This document shows, piece by piece, positions 43,419 to 55,584 of a DNA stretch of 64,000 bases. The DNA lies in the NCBI GenBank assembly GCA_012274445.1, contig JAAROD010000069.1, positions 992,001 through 1,056,000 on the forward strand, read 5' to 3'. Numbering within the stretch: position 1 is the first letter of the stretch; each line of letters opens with the position of its first letter. A program made the translations under genes and the position numbers. The notes under the pieces were generated by a model. The model saw only the letters and a list, made by a program, of their open reading frames with translations. It had not been told where the DNA came from and made no database searches. The stretch comes from Sclerotiophoma versabilis. Taxonomy: Eukaryota > Ascomycota > Dothideomycetes > Pleosporales > Didymellaceae.

Positions 43419-44515
43419 TCAAGTACCCTGTCTGCTGTTCTCGCTCCAAAACGGCAAACCTGCGTCAAGTCTTGCGACGCCGTACACGGAAGTACTATCG
43501 AGCGACTCTCCAGCATACTCCCGAGCTTTAGTCATGCGGTCCAGTGCCGTCGCCAGTGTAGGCAGCCGACAGCCGCTCTCCTCCGCAACAGCCAACGCAT
43601 GGCGAGCGTCTTTCGCAGCCAGGCTGACTGCGAAGCCTGGCGGCGTACCCAGCGGCGGTGCCCAGGCCCCAGAAGTTATGCGCTTGGAGTAACTTTCGAG
43701 GACAGGACCAAACATGCTGCCGATAAATTCTTCCATGCGAGCCGTTCCCAGGCCCGTCTTTTCGGCAAAGACGTGCGCCTCAGCAATCAGACCTTGGAAC
43801 CCGATGACGAAGATGTTGCCGGAGATTTTGAGTAAGCTTGAATTGTGCACTTCGGCGCCCATGTTGATGATCTGGCGGCCCATCACGTCCTGGATATACG
43901 GCGTTACCCGCGAGATCTGCTGCTGAGGCCCCGCCATAGCGAAAATGAGCTTGCCGGCAGCTGCCGCGGGGCTGGCGCCAAAGACAGGCGAGGCAATAAA
44001 GTCCGCTCCTTTGGCTTTCAAAGCCTGGGCTACGGCAGAGCTCGTGGAGGGGTGTACTGTGGACGTGTCGATGAAAAGCTTACCCTGGATGTTCTCGAGT
44101 GACACAGCTTTCTCCACCAGACTGTTCAAAACAACATCATCAGTGATCTACAGTACGGCAGCACAACCTTGTCAGTCTCTGTACAAGCCGCAAAAAAGGT
44201 TCTCTCTTCGCAAACTTACCATGGTGAAGATCACATCAGACGACTTTACCACAGTCTCAAAGTCCGGAACAGGGGTGGCGCCCGCGGCCCTCAGCGCCTC
44301 GCCCCTCTCCAAGGTTCGGTTACTGTACACCAGTGGTGAAGCATTGGTGCTCTTGAGGTGGTTTTGCAGGTTGAGAGCCATGCCGATGCCCATGGACCCC
44401 AGACCATACTATTCGATAAAGTAAGTCTCTATTGGGAATTGCCAGTTTTGGGAACTTGAATCTCATTTCACCAAGGGGAAAGTATACATACCCATCCAAG
44501 TTTTGGCGAAGACAT
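43419..44515 (-). CDS. 3-hydroxyisobutyrate dehydrogenase family protein
   Basis: Three exons on the minus strand: 44515-44492 (24 nt, only eight codons), 44408-44220 and 44147-43419, giving 313 aa. The first intron splits the nucleotide-binding loop, and joining gives LGWYGLGSMGIGMALNLQNH. Substrate-loop Ser in IDTSTVHPSTS, the region SPVFGASPAAAAGKLI (replacing the more usual DAPVSGG) and catalytic Lys in SSLLKISGNIFVIG place it in the beta-hydroxyacid dehydrogenase family. Members oxidise 3-hydroxyisobutyrate, threonate or tartronate, or reduce glyoxylate or tartronate semialdehyde. It is a stand-alone cousin of the modules in the neighbouring fusion protein. No targeting peptide is seen, so it is probably cytosolic. 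The exact substrate is unknown; here it may handle the aldehyde made by the aldolase of the island. Confidence 0.85.
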
Positions 44516-44991
44516 GATTTCGGTTATGATACGATAGGCGGTAGATAGGTGATGTAATAATTGGTACTATGTGTGGTTTCACGAGATCCAGTCTCGTGCG
44601 TGTGTGTATGTCTAAAAATGTGCAGCTCTGTTCATCTAGGTGGTAATTGATTACCGGAAAGTTGCTATCAATTATTTGTGTCTAAACTTTTCCAGCGCTC
44701 TTTGGTTTCCTCGTACCACAGAAAGAGGGGAAGTGTACCGCGCTACGATACAGAAAGCCGCCGAATGCCGCTTGCGATTAGCGGCGGGAGGTGGAGCTCC
44801 ACTTTGCTCACAAGTCCACACGCGCGAGCACATACCCCGCGCTTGGCTCGGCCTGTCTATCCAAGTCATTGAACAGGCGGGAGCGCATGTCGTTCTCGTA
44901 GTAGTATGTACTGAGGTAAACTGAGGCGTAGGGCTCGAGAATCGCTGTTTCAGTAACGCCACGTGGAGACCATGGCTGATACAGCCCAATA
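44516..44991. other. Promoter of the dehydrogenase gene
   Basis: 476 bp between the dehydrogenase start and the 3' end of the regulator. Contains the perfect palindrome at 44791-44802. No gene. Confidence 0.45.
44791..44802. promoter_or_regulatory. Palindrome GTGGAGCTCCAC
   Basis: Perfect 12-bp inverted repeat about 275 bp upstream of the dehydrogenase ATG at 44515. It is the best copy of a motif that recurs near the other genes of the island, as expected for a dimeric or paired-finger regulator. Confidence 0.45.
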
Positions 44992-47637
44992 CTAGCCCGC
45001 AACGCTGGCCGTGGCATCCTGCATCGCGTTCGCCAGAGATGGTCCAATCAACCAAACTGATCGGGTCCTACAGACTCGTTGGATGAGCTTGACCAGATCG
45101 GCATCCCCCTCGGCCATGATGCTTTCTGTGTCAAAGGACCATAAGCGATGGCTCGCAGTTGTCCTTGCGTCACCATGGTGGTGTCTTTGCTGATCGCTAT
45201 GGGCCACCGTCTCCAGAATGGAGTTGAATATAAGGAAACTGGACCCGAGCGAGCGGCAAGTTGGCAAGCCGTCGGACTTGGCCAGCTTCTCGTGGATATC
45301 GGCCTTTGCCACATGAAGCGTCCGCCAGATGGTCAGTAGCAGCCGGTAGCTGGCTGCTGTGATCCAGGGTGCTTCGCGCATCGCGAGCCCCGGGCTGAGC
45401 GTAGAAATGGTGAATAGCGCATTGGTCAGCTCGTCGATGACGGCGAGCATGCCGTCGTCGCTGTTCTTCTGCAGCTGCGTCGCGTGCGTGGTCCGTTTGA
45501 ATGTGATGTAGCTGCCCATGGTTAGATGCGTGGCGGTGACCAGACTGGCAAACACCCGATTCTCCACGATGCCACCAACCAGGAGGTCGTCCGGTCGGCA
45601 GAGGCTCAGCTTAATCGACCAAATTAGTACTTGGCAGGCATGCCAGACCGATTGCTCCGTCTCCAGTGTCGACGCAGCCAACCGCTCATTCACCACTACC
45701 GATAAAACGCTGAGCGCAGAGCTCACTTGCCGCGTCTGGCTCTGCGTCAGGATGTGAAACGCCGATGGGTCAGCGGGGCTGGGCGGGAGTTGATAGTAAC
45801 ACCGCGTAAAGTCCTTGACCAGGGCATCGAGATTGGTGAGGACACACATCATAGCGAAGGGCGAAGCCGCCAACATGCCGCACAAGTTATGGTCCGGCAT
45901 CTCAGAGAGGAGCGACTGCGTGGCGGTGGACATATAGCCTTTGAAGGGAGCTTCGACAATCTGAGACGAGCCCGGAAGAGGGTCGCCGTATTGTTGACAG
46001 CGCATCTCGTACCATGCTCCGGCATCTCCGGCCTCCCACAATGAAGTGGCCAGAGGAAGTTCCCAGAGGCACTCGATGCTCGAGAGCAGGGGCCGAATAT
46101 TGGAGCACGAAAAAACGTGATGGTCCAAGAGTAGCAGCGTGTACATGGAGAGCTTCAATGATTCCTCAGCGATGTAGGTTTGCCACTGATCGTGAACCTC
46201 CCCAGCCTGTAATGCGGCCAAATCTTGCGTTCCAGTCTGCAGCCTCGCAGGCGAGCTGGACAAGGTAGCAAGTAATTGCTTAAGGATGCCGAGATCTCTA
46301 ACTGACTGTGCTCAGTTCACGTCAGTTGTTTGCTTCCTGGAAGATGAGCTCTCTGATAGGTTGAACTGGTATACTCACATCAATGAGTGATCTTAGCATC
46401 TTGCTGATCCGCTCTGCATGCGCGGCATTGTCCGTAAAGGCACCATAGACGATGTGGAGAAGCCATGATTGCATCATCCATGTCTTGCGTAGTTCTCGCC
46501 AGTCATAAGACGCCTAAACAATGATGAGCGGTCTGGTAACACCCTTTAAGAGGTCCCAAATGCTTTGGACAATCTTGAGATAGGAAACCTACGCGACGGT
46601 TGAGCTCATCGACCCCTTGGCGCCAGAGACTCTGGCTCTTCTTCAAATAGGCAGCTTTGTGATGACCAAGGCCTGAGGTCTCTGCCGAATATAGTAGGCC
46701 AATGGCGACGACAATATCCAACAGCAACTTTGGCGGAGATGAGGTCCAAAATGTCGGCCGATGTATGATGGGCAGAGATGGATGGAAATAAGTAAAGTAG
46801 ACGGTTACATAGGTGTCCGTCGAAAAGCTGTCGTCCCTACGGTCGCGCAAGATCAGCACGGGCATTAGGCATAGCCACAATTTGTTGAGAAGAGGAACGA
46901 GAATAGGTACACGGTAAACAGTACAGGTAGAAAACGAAAGGCTGCCGACTTACGTGGGCGTTGCAGAGTCCATAAAGTCGTACGTGGCGGTTCGTGCATC
47001 GTCAAGATATGATGGTGTGGAGCCGGCTGCCGAAGCTGAAGCTGGTGGTGGTGGTGGTAGTGGTGATGGTATTTCTGGGCTGTCAAATGGTGGACATATC
47101 TCGTTTGGAGCAATCTGGGGTATTGTTTCATCCTCTATAGGTTCCTGATATTGAGGAGGGCTGGAACAGCGCTCAATATGGCGCTTGCAGACATCTCTTT
47201 AGTCAAATATCAGGTCAGCCAGAGAACTTTCTCTCAGAAGTTTGAGCTCGGTTGTAGTGAGGGGTTGGGAAGGGACGTTGTAGAAAGATTGTGCAGTTTG
47301 GGGATGAGGGGCTATGTACTTTCTGGAAAAGCGACAGAGACAATGCGGGCATTCGAATATCCTACGAGTCTCACCGCCATGGCCTGTAGGAGAGACCAAT
47401 TAGTATTGCTCATAAACGTAATGCGTGCCAAGATGCCGTGGTGCACGTACGGGTTCTCTTGTGCCGTTTTAGGTTCTCCTTTTGTGGAAGATCAGCTTCA
47501 ACGTTCGGTAAGAATGCACTGGCAGGGAGCAACGTGTGGGTCAGGGGTCGAGGGGTGAAAGCGTTCGCTTAGCATACACTTCTCGTGAAATTCTTGGAAC
47601 AAACATTGCAGCTGAAAGGCCGCTCACTAGGGCTCAT
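44992..47637 (-). CDS. Zinc-finger (C2H2 + C2HC) transcription factor with Fungal_trans domain
   Basis: Seven exons on the minus strand: 47637-47578, 47478-47451, 47383-47320, 47196-46954, 46836-46593, 46513-46375 and 46301-44992, giving about 695 aa. The sixth intron is uncertain (donor could be 46378, acceptor 46296). The first four exons build two fingers: CNVCSKNFTRSENLKRH with a second His four residues on (C2H2), and CPHCLCRFSRKDVCKRHIER followed by Cys (C2HC). An acidic, Pro-rich linker (SPEIPSPLPPPPPAS) follows. Then comes a Fungal_trans-like region: TYVTVYFTYFHPSLPIIHRP, SYDWRELRKTWMMQSWLLHI, and a long helical C-terminus. Nuclear regulator. It sits in the middle of the catabolic island and is its obvious candidate controller; a GGTGGAGC site in its own promoter (47811) hints at autoregulation. 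Confidence 0.8.
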
Positions 47638-48102
47638 TTTCCTCTTTCCTTTCTTTTCTTTTGGGTTAGGCACAAACCCAAACACTACCGAGCTGGTGGA
47701 GTTAATGCAGCAAAAGAACGATACTGAGTAGACTTCCACAGGTAGACTGCAAGTGGTGCAGGTTGGAGCTCAGGGTAGGCCACGGTGGTAAGGGCAGAAT
47801 GGATCGCAGAGGTGGAGCATGGCTGCCTTGCCAGCAGCTTTATTAGCTTTATCAGTATGTGGAGAAGCGAGAAGCGGAACAAGTCCGGAATCCCTGTCTA
47901 CCCCACAACTCCTATCAAGCGCACAGACTACTATAGCGAGCGTGCCCGGCAGATGGATTGCCTCCATACTGTATTTGGCTTAGTCTGCGCGTGAAGCTGG
48001 CCAGTGCTCAATATCTCCAATCCTAACTTTGATAAGACTATATAACCTAACGATGGTTAGTGGGCAAGCGCCATAGGGTCCTGAGCAACAGATTCCCTGC
48101 AC
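47638..48102. other. Promoter of the zinc-finger regulator
   Basis: 465 bp between the regulator start and the 3' end of the aminotransferase gene. Contains GGTGGAGC at 47811-47818 and TTGGAGCTCAGG near 47763. No gene. Confidence 0.4.
47811..47818 (+). promoter_or_regulatory. GGTGGAGC half-site upstream of the regulator gene
   Basis: About 175 bp upstream of the ATG at 47637. Same half-site as in the other island promoters. Confidence 0.3.
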
Positions 48103-49487
48103 CTATCGAGAGTCTACGTCTGGGGATGAAAGGGAAAAGAATCGGTCATCAACGCATCCGGATCGCTGCACCTTGTCTATAGCTTCTGCCGTATACTGGA
48201 CGTTGCTCTTGTTTAGGCCCGCGATCGAGACGCGTGAGCTGTCGGCCATGTATACATGATGAGTTTCTGCATCAAAGATAGTGTCAGCGGACGGTCTTGA
48301 GATAGACAGAGAGACCAAGAAAGAAAAGGGGAAAACAGGGGAGAAAGCGTCAAGGACAGTAACTTACTCCTCAGTTGCAACACCCGGTCTAAGGGCAGGC
48401 CAAGAATGCAGAACATGCCCTTCTGCTGGACAATGCGCTCCCAGTCCCCAGGTGTCTTGAGCCGGATAAGTGTGTCGTACAGCTGCTGCCGCATCTCAGC
48501 GATGCGGGAGCTCATGGTACCTAAGTTCCTGAACCACTCTGCGCGGAGCTCCGCGTCGCCAAGTACAGCCGCCACGATGCGGGCTCCAAATGCCGGGGGA
48601 TTGGATATCTCAGCACGCGTGAACTGGGCCAACCTGGATTCGACGGCCGTGGCAGCGGCAGGCGTCTGCGTAATGAAGCTCACCAGGCCAACGCGCTCGC
48701 CATAGAGTCCCATGTTCTTGGCAAAAGATGCGCAGACGGCCGCCTCCAGACCCATCTCGTTGACGAAGTGCCTGATGGAAAAGGCGTCCGTGTCATAGTC
48801 CCCCGAGGTGATGCCCAGGTAAGCTGCGTCAAAGAGCGGGAACAGCTTTCGGGACTTTGTGATGGTTGCCAACCTCCGCCACTGCTCGTGCGTGGGATCG
48901 CAGCCGCTGGGATTGTGGGCGCACGCATGCATCACAAAGATGGAACCGGGCGCCGCGGTCTCGAACGCCTGCTCAACCGACGCAAAGTCTAATTTGCCAG
49001 TGGCCTCGTCGTAGTATTGGTAGCTTTGCACCTTGAAGCCGACAGCCTCGAAAACCTGTCGATGGTTGGACCAGGTCGGTTCTGTGATGTAGACGGTGCG
49101 CGAGGGGCCGAGGGCCTCGTGCAGCATCAGCCCTGCAAGATGCAACGCACCGGTGCCCGACAATGCCTGGCATGAGGCTACGCGCTGCTCAATTGCTGCC
49201 GGCACCGATTCCCCCAACACCAGCTTGGTGGCCAGGTTCCGGAAGCTGGCAAGCCCTAAGATGGGGAGGTATTCATGATTGGCGTCCTGTATCTTCTCCT
49301 TGGCGCCTCTTACTGCCGGCAAGATCCAAGGATCCCCATTGCCATCCTTGTATGTGCCTTGACCGAGATTCACCTTGTGCGGATCGGTGTCGGCATTGTA
49401 GTGCTTGGTGAGCTCGAAGATCGCATCTGGCGGGACAAAGGCTACACGCTCGAAGAAGCCAGGAGACGGCAACTCTATCGAGCCCAT
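48103..49487 (-). CDS. Aspartate-aminotransferase-like enzyme (class I, PLP)
   Basis: Two exons on the minus strand: 49487-48368 and 48266-48103, giving 427 aa; the junction rebuilds LQLRKTHHVYMADSSRVSIA. The start MGSIELPSPGFFERVAFVPP has no mitochondrial or peroxisomal targeting peptide. Seen: NLGQGTYKDGNGDPWILPAV, SGTGALHLAG, TWSNHRQVFEAVGF, HACAHNPSGCDPT with the Asn of the cofactor site, FDAAYLGITSGD, and SFAKNMGLYGERVG holding the Schiff-base Lys. This is the eukaryotic aspartate aminotransferase pattern. Such enzymes also accept 4-hydroxyglutamate, giving 4-hydroxy-2-oxoglutarate. The gene shares a 465-bp divergent promoter with an aldolase of the family that cleaves exactly that oxo acid. 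The duplicated, cluster-borne nature suggests a catabolic rather than housekeeping role. Confidence 0.88.
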
Positions 49488-49952
49488 TTTGTCTTTCAGG
49501 CACGAGCAGTGGAAGAATCAGGTACGAATTGAGCTGCAAATGTTGGGAGATGGCGTGGGGGCCTAGTTTTTGTGCTCTGAACTTTGTGATAGACTCGATG
49601 GAGGCAAGTTCTAGGTCATGGACAGTAGATATCCCAGGGAAATGACAGCTGTCTACGAATACCATCAGGACATCTGAGTATACGAATGCGCCGGACTCAT
49701 GGGTGGAGGGAGACAAGCGCGTAGGGGCTCGAGGTAAAGTGGTGCTCCACCTCCACATGCAGCTCGCACCACGACATTGCTTCTGCATCCATCGCGAAAG
49801 CCGAATGAATTGACTACAGCTACTTCATCCACAGCTCGGGCAAGAGCAATCACCATGTATAACAGCCGCCTGCGCTCGCACTGCATTGTTGGCTATTTTA
49901 GTCTAGCGGTCTCTATCTCCAGTATCCTCTTTCGTCCAGCCATTCTACCAAC
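49488..49952. promoter_or_regulatory. Divergent promoter of the aminotransferase and aldolase genes
   Basis: 465 bp between two divergent ATGs. At 49739-49750 it has GTGGTGCTCCAC, one mismatch from the palindrome at 44791, followed at once by another CTCCAC. Its location midway between the starts fits shared control. Confidence 0.5.
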
Positions 49953-51012
49953 ATGACGATCGCCGCCGGCAGCAAGCCCCCCTATGGTGTGTACACGCCG
50001 CTCGTCACCTTCTTTCACGAAGACGAGTCCATCGACTTTCCTGCCGTAGAGGCGCACCTTCGGCGCATGGCCGAGGCTGGTGTCGCCGGCCTGGTGCTGC
50101 AGGGCAGCAATGGCGAGGCACCCCACCTGGACCACGACGAGCGGCAGGCCGTCATCTCCAGGGCCCGCTCGGCACTCGACACTCTGGGATACCCGCACGT
50201 CAAGCTTATCGTGGGCTGCGGCGCGCCTAGCGTCCGCGAGACCCTCAGATACACTGCCGAGGCGAAGGCCGCCGGCGCCGATTACGCACTGGTCCTGCCC
50301 CCAGCCTACTGGGCGCCGGCCATGACGCCTGCCGTTGTCGAGAACTTCTTCAGCGCGGTAAGTGATAATACAGCAAAAATCCAGCCTTCCATTATGCTGA
50401 TGGTGAACCGTTTGCGTATAGGTCGCAGAGGCGTCACCGCTGCCGTTTCTCATCTATAACTTCCCCACCGTGACATCCGGCATTGACATCTCTTCCGACG
50501 CCATCATCCGTCTTGGGAAAAAGCATCCCGGCGCCATTGTTGGTTGCAAGCTCACGTGCGGCAATCTGGGGAAGCTCCAGCGCGTGTGGTCGAGTCTGCC
50601 GGAGGACTCTTTTGCCGCCTTCGCTGGCAAGTCTGACTTCATGCTGCCGGGATTAGTCGCAGGATCCAACGGCGTCATTGCGGCTCTTGCCAACGTCGCG
50701 CCCAACGCTCACGTCCAGCTACTGAAGCTCTGGAGGGACGGGAAGCTACATGAGGCGCGTGTGCTTCAATCTAAGCTAAGCAACGCCGACGGTGCGTTGC
50801 AGAAGGTCGGCGTGGCCGGCGTCAAGGCGGTTGTATCTCACTTTTTCGGCTACGGGACAGGAAAGGGAAGGAGGCCGCTGGGCACTGCCAGCGTGCAGGC
50901 TTTGAGTGAAGATATCTTGGGACCTATTGCTGAGGTTGTGGAGCTGGAGAAGGCGCTGCTGCTTGCGAAGGGGCATGGAAGGCAAGTGAATAATACAAAA
51001 AGTATGCTGTGA
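49953..51012 (+). CDS. Dihydrodipicolinate-synthase-family aldolase (4-hydroxy-2-oxoglutarate aldolase-like)
   Basis: Exons 49953-50357 and 50422-51012 give 331 aa in a (beta/alpha)8 class I aldolase family. Motifs: YGVYTPLVTFFHEDESIDFP at the N-terminus, GLVLQGSNGEAPHLDHDER (the GxxGE loop), KLIVGCGAPSVRETL, FLIYNFPTVTSGIDIS with the proton-relay Tyr, and GAIVGCKLTCGNLGKL with the Schiff-base Lys. Fungi make lysine by the alpha-aminoadipate route, so a dihydrodipicolinate synthase role is unlikely; these fungal proteins are usually aldolases for 4-hydroxy-2-oxoglutarate (to pyruvate and glyoxylate) or 2-keto-3-deoxy sugar acids. The head-to-head aminotransferase supports the first choice. 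No targeting peptide is evident. The C-terminal helices are complete. Confidence 0.85.
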
Positions 51013-51324
51013 TTGACCTCGTCTATCTGAATTTTGGTTGACGAAAAGATAGTACCGCATGTAATGAGTTCTAAGAGCAGTGGCAAAGATATATTCCCCT
51101 AGTAGACAATTTAGAGTTTAGCACATCAATGACGAAGAGCAAAATTCAATGTGATTCTAGTCTATCGGTATCAGCGGGAATCATATCTTATCCAAATGTC
51201 CTAGCACATGCACTCATTACCGAGATTGACAAGAAGAATGAACGGTAGATGCACATCCAAGAGAAAATAGGAAATCAAGAGAACGCCGATCCATGCCCAA
51301 ACCCTAATTCTCCCACGTAAAGCA
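51013..51324. other. Convergent 3' flanks
   Basis: 312 bp between converging genes; nothing seen. Confidence 0.5.
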
Positions 51325-54300
51325 TTAGACCTCTCCATAGCCACCACCGCCGGGCGTTTCGATCACCAAGCGGTCACCCGGCTGCACCTGAACCGAGTTC
51401 TTACCGCCGATGGAGATGCGCGCGCCGCTCGTCTTGACCCAAGTATTCACCCCACGTCGGCCTGCCCCGCCGTTCTTCATACCATACGGACCTATGCTGC
51501 GACGCTCCGAAAGCATCGACGCTGACATGGCCATGCGGAACTCGACATCGCGCACCACACCATCGCCGCCACGGAACCGGCCATCACCACCGCTATTAGC
51601 TCGCAGCCCAAACTCGCGTAGTACAACAGGATATCTGCGCTCAAGCGACTCGGGGTCTGTTATACGTGTGTTGGTCATGTGGGTGTGCACGCCGCTGGTA
51701 CCGTTCCATGTTGGACCAGCACCGCTGCCGCCGGCAATGGTCTCGTAGTAGCCGAAGCCACCCTCGCCGTCGACGCCAAAGGTGAAGTTGTTCATGCAAC
51801 CCTGGCTAGCAGCGCATACCTGGAGGGCCTTGAAGATGACGTCCACAATGCGCTGACTGGTCAGCACGTTACCGGCGCACACGGCGGCTTCAAAGCTGGG
51901 CTTGAGCAGCGAACCATCGGGAATGAGAAGCTTGATGGGCTTGATGCAGCCGTGGTTTAGCGGGATGTCGGTGTCGACCATGCACCGCAGCGCATACAGT
52001 GTCGACGAATGTGTGATAGCCATGGGCGCGTTCCAGTTGCCATAGACCTCCGGGCCGGTACCCGTGAAATCGAACGTAGCCGCCCCGTCCTCGGCGATAG
52101 TGATCTTGAGGCAGATGGGCGTACCGTCGTCCATGTAGTCGACCGCCTCAATCGGTCGGCCCTGGAACTTGACTGCCAAGCCCTTGAACAGATTCCGGAT
52201 CGCCAGCTCTGCAGAATCTTGTATAGCTCGCATGTAGTTCTGCACCACGCTCATGGTGTACTCCTGCACGAGCATGCGTACCAAGCGAATGCCGCACTGA
52301 TTTGCCGCCACCTGCGCCTTGACGTCGGTAACATTGTCCTGGAAACGCCGTGAGCCACTGGAGCCCGGGTACTTGGCGGGCTCGACGCACAGGATGTGTT
52401 CGAGCTCAGCATCCGCGAACTTGCCGTCACGCACCAACAGGAAGCTGTTGAACACAGCGCCTTCCTCCCACAAGTACTTAGAGGTGGGAGGCATGGAGCC
52501 GGGTAGGATGCCACCAACGTCGGCATGGTGACCGCGCGAGGCGGTCCAGAAGACGATGTCCTTGCCCTTGGTGTCAAACACAGGCGTGATGACGGTAAAG
52601 TCGGGAAGATGCACGCCCCCGTACTGCGGTGAGTTGGAGAGCAGCACATCGCCGTCCTTGAGCTTGCCCTGCCACAGCTCGATCTGGCTCTGCACAGCGT
52701 AGGCCATGCTGCCGATCATGGCGGGTACGTGAGGGGCGGTGGCTACCAGGAAACCGTCTGGGTTGAAGATAGCACAGCTGAAATCCAGTCGCTCCTTGAT
52801 ATTGGCACTCACGCTGACCTTCTGCAACACCTGGCCCATCTGCTCGGCCACGCCATAGAAGCGGTGCCGGAAGATGGAAAGCTGCACCGGATCGACGACG
52901 GCGGCGCTCAACTGTGGCTTAGCCGGCGGGAGCACTCTAAGGACCAGATTATCGCCGTCCAGCACGGCAGCCGAGCTGGGACTGACGACAATGGTCTGCG
53001 TCTTGTCCACAATGAGGGCCGGGCCTTGGACCTCGACGCCTTGACGAAGAGACTGGAACAGGTAGCTCGGTGTCTGGTGCCATCCGAGGCCGCCAAAATA
53101 GACATTCTGCACCGAGCTGGGCTCGATTACGCCTTTCTCTGTGATCTTCGCATGGGTCAAGGTGCCGTTGCCGATAGTGTCGTGGAAGTAACGGCCAATA
53201 GCACGAACGCGGATGATATCGACATAGATGCTGCGGTCAACAGGAGTGAAACCAAACTGCTGGTGGTGGGAATCGATGAAGGCCTGGCGGGCGTTTACGC
53301 CGTTATCAGCTGGTATGGTGATGACAGTCTCACTACCATCGTAGCGCATGCTGAAGAAGCGGCGGACCTCGACATCAGGGAAGCGTGTCATGGAGCGGTG
53401 CTCTCTGGCCAGCTCGGCGAGGCTGTCGAGTTGGCTGTAGATGACATCGCGGGCGCTATCGAGGTCTTTTGCACAGGTGCGCTGGTCATCGTAGACAACG
53501 TCGGCCAAGCCAATGCCGTAAGCGGACAGGATGGATGAATACTTGTGAATAAGCACCTCGCGAATGCCCAGGATCTCGGCGATGGCACAGGCATGCTGGC
53601 CGCCAGCGCCGCCAAACGAAGCAAGGCGGTGTTTGGCGACATCGTGCCCGCGCGCTTCGGTGAGGCTGCGGATGGGCCCGCACATGGCTTGGTTAGCCAC
53701 CTCCAGGAACCCATGCGCCACCTCCTCCCAGCTCAACGATTGGTTTGATTCCTTGTTGATGAGGCTGGCCATTTCCTTGAACTTTTTGAGGACGATGTCG
53801 CGATCCAGCGGCTCGTTTTCGTCAGGGCCAAACACAGAAGGAAAGTGTTCAGGCACCAGACGACCTAGGGCTAGATTGGCGTCTGTCACCGTTAGTGGGC
53901 CGCCCTTGCGGTAGCAAGCAGGGCCCGGATGTGAAGAAGCACTCTCAGGCCCTACGCTCATCAGGCCGTTGCGCCAGTCCAGGATGCTCCCACCGCCCGC
54001 TGCAATGGTGTTAACGTTGAGCTGCGGTACGTGGATGGGAATGCCAGCCGTGTTGGTCTCGTATATGTGGTCCAGCTGGCCGTCGTAGCGACTGACATCC
54101 GTGCTGGTGCCGCCCATATCAAAGCCGATGACGGGCTGCTGGACCTTCTCGTCAAAGCATGTTCGGGAGTAGCCCACGACGCCGCCGGCAGGACCAGACA
54201 GAATAGACCGGAGTCCGGACAGCTCTGAGGACGGCACGAGGCCACCGTCGGACTGCATGAACTCAATTCTGGTGTCGCCCTTGTTCAGACCTGGGAAATT

Positions 54301-55159
54301 GGCCGTGAATTGAGTCAGATACCTCACAATCTCCGGGGTCAGATAGGCGTCGACGACTGCTGAGTTGCCGCGAGGGACGATTTTGGATCGCTGCGACACT
54401 TCGTGAGACAGTGAGATATGTTCGAAGCCAATCTTTTCGGCCAGGCTCTTGATCTGCAGCTCGTGGCTCGGGAACACATACGAGTGCATCAGCGCAACTG
54501 CGATGGACCGAAAGCCTTTTGCATACACCGACTCCAGAAACTTTTGCGTCGCTTCTACGTCGAGTGCCTTCACCAGCTGAACCTTCTCCCCAGACGTGCC
54601 CACAATCGTCTCTAATGATGCCGGACTCGAAAGCTCCAGCCGCCGCAGGTCTGAGTCAGCGCATGTCTCGGGGACCACCCGCTCATCGACTTCAAAAACG
54701 TCCGAGTACAAAACCTCGGGTCTGCGCATGGACAAGTCAAACATGAAAGGACGGGACTGGTTGCCAATCACTAGAACATCCTTCAGACCCTTAGTGACTA
54801 GGAATGCAGTCCGCTCGCCCTTCCTCTCCAATAGTGCATTAGTGGCTACTGTCGTACCCATACGGATCCATTCTGCATAGCGACAAAGTTAGTGACATGT
54901 TCAGAACTCTTTGGAAAGAAACTCAACACATACCGACGGCATTGAGATCCAGTTCTGTGCCCCGTGGGATGCTCTTATCGTGGAAGATTTCCAACACCCG
55001 CCGGATAGCCTCTGTGGGCGCATCTGGATAGTTCTTCTTGTCGACAGACAGGATCTTGATGACAATGTCCTCTCCACCTTGCCTCGTAGCGATGCAGTCC
55101 GTGAAGGTACCACCACGATCAATGCTGATACGAAGTGGTGCACTAGTCGTTGAAGGCAT
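51325..55159 (-). CDS. 5-oxoprolinase / hydantoinase A-B fusion (ATP-dependent lactamase)
   Basis: Two exons on the minus strand: 55159-54934 and 54872-51325, giving 1257 aa, the usual size of eukaryotic 5-oxoprolinase. The HyuA-like half (about 1-715) has the ATP-grasping SIDRGGTFTDCIATRQGG, MGTTVATNALLERKG, the phosphate loop FDMGGTSTDVSRYDG and SFGGAGGQHACAIAEILG. The HyuB-like half (about 724-1257) has SANIKERLDFSCAIFNPDGF, GVHLPDFTVITPVFD, FWTASRGHHADVGGILPGSM and the C-terminal IETPGGGGYGEV. Such proteins open 5-oxoproline, hydantoins or related cyclic amides using ATP, in the cytosol. Here it lies inside a catabolic island and is divergent from a Baeyer-Villiger-type monooxygenase over a 788-bp gap, so it may open a ring other than 5-oxoproline. 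It could also be the ordinary glutathione-cycle enzyme. Confidence 0.88.
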
Positions 55160-55553
55160 GGTGAACAATCAACGGCACACGGGGATGCCCGCAATTCGAA
55201 GGGAACGTAACAGGTTAGATGGGAATCGGCTTAGGGGAATAGGATCGATCTAGGGAGGAACTGTCGCCCCAGCCGGTGCAATCAATGTGTAGTACGAAAA
55301 GAAGTAAAAGTAGGTTGACTAACTGGCAAGTGCTTTTCGACGGCAGGATCAGGTATATGTAATAATCCGCTTCTACCATTCCGCCATTCGAATTTGGATA
55401 AGCCTAGAGCTGCGGTCGTTGAGAACACCATAATCTGCCAGCTGTTAATTATCATGACCAATCTACACCACAATAGTCTCCCTCTGTAGTGGTACAAAGC
55501 GCTGCGAAGGACGGGGATGATCGCGGCGGAGACTAGAGGTGGGGAAGACGGAC

Positions 55554-55584
55554 GGCGGTGGAGGTGGCGGTGGAGGTGGAGGGG
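55554..55584. repeat. GGTGGA/GGTGGC microsatellite
   Basis: Imperfect GGCGGT/GGAGGT tract almost identical to that at 42784-42813, again in a promoter of the island. Confidence 0.6.
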
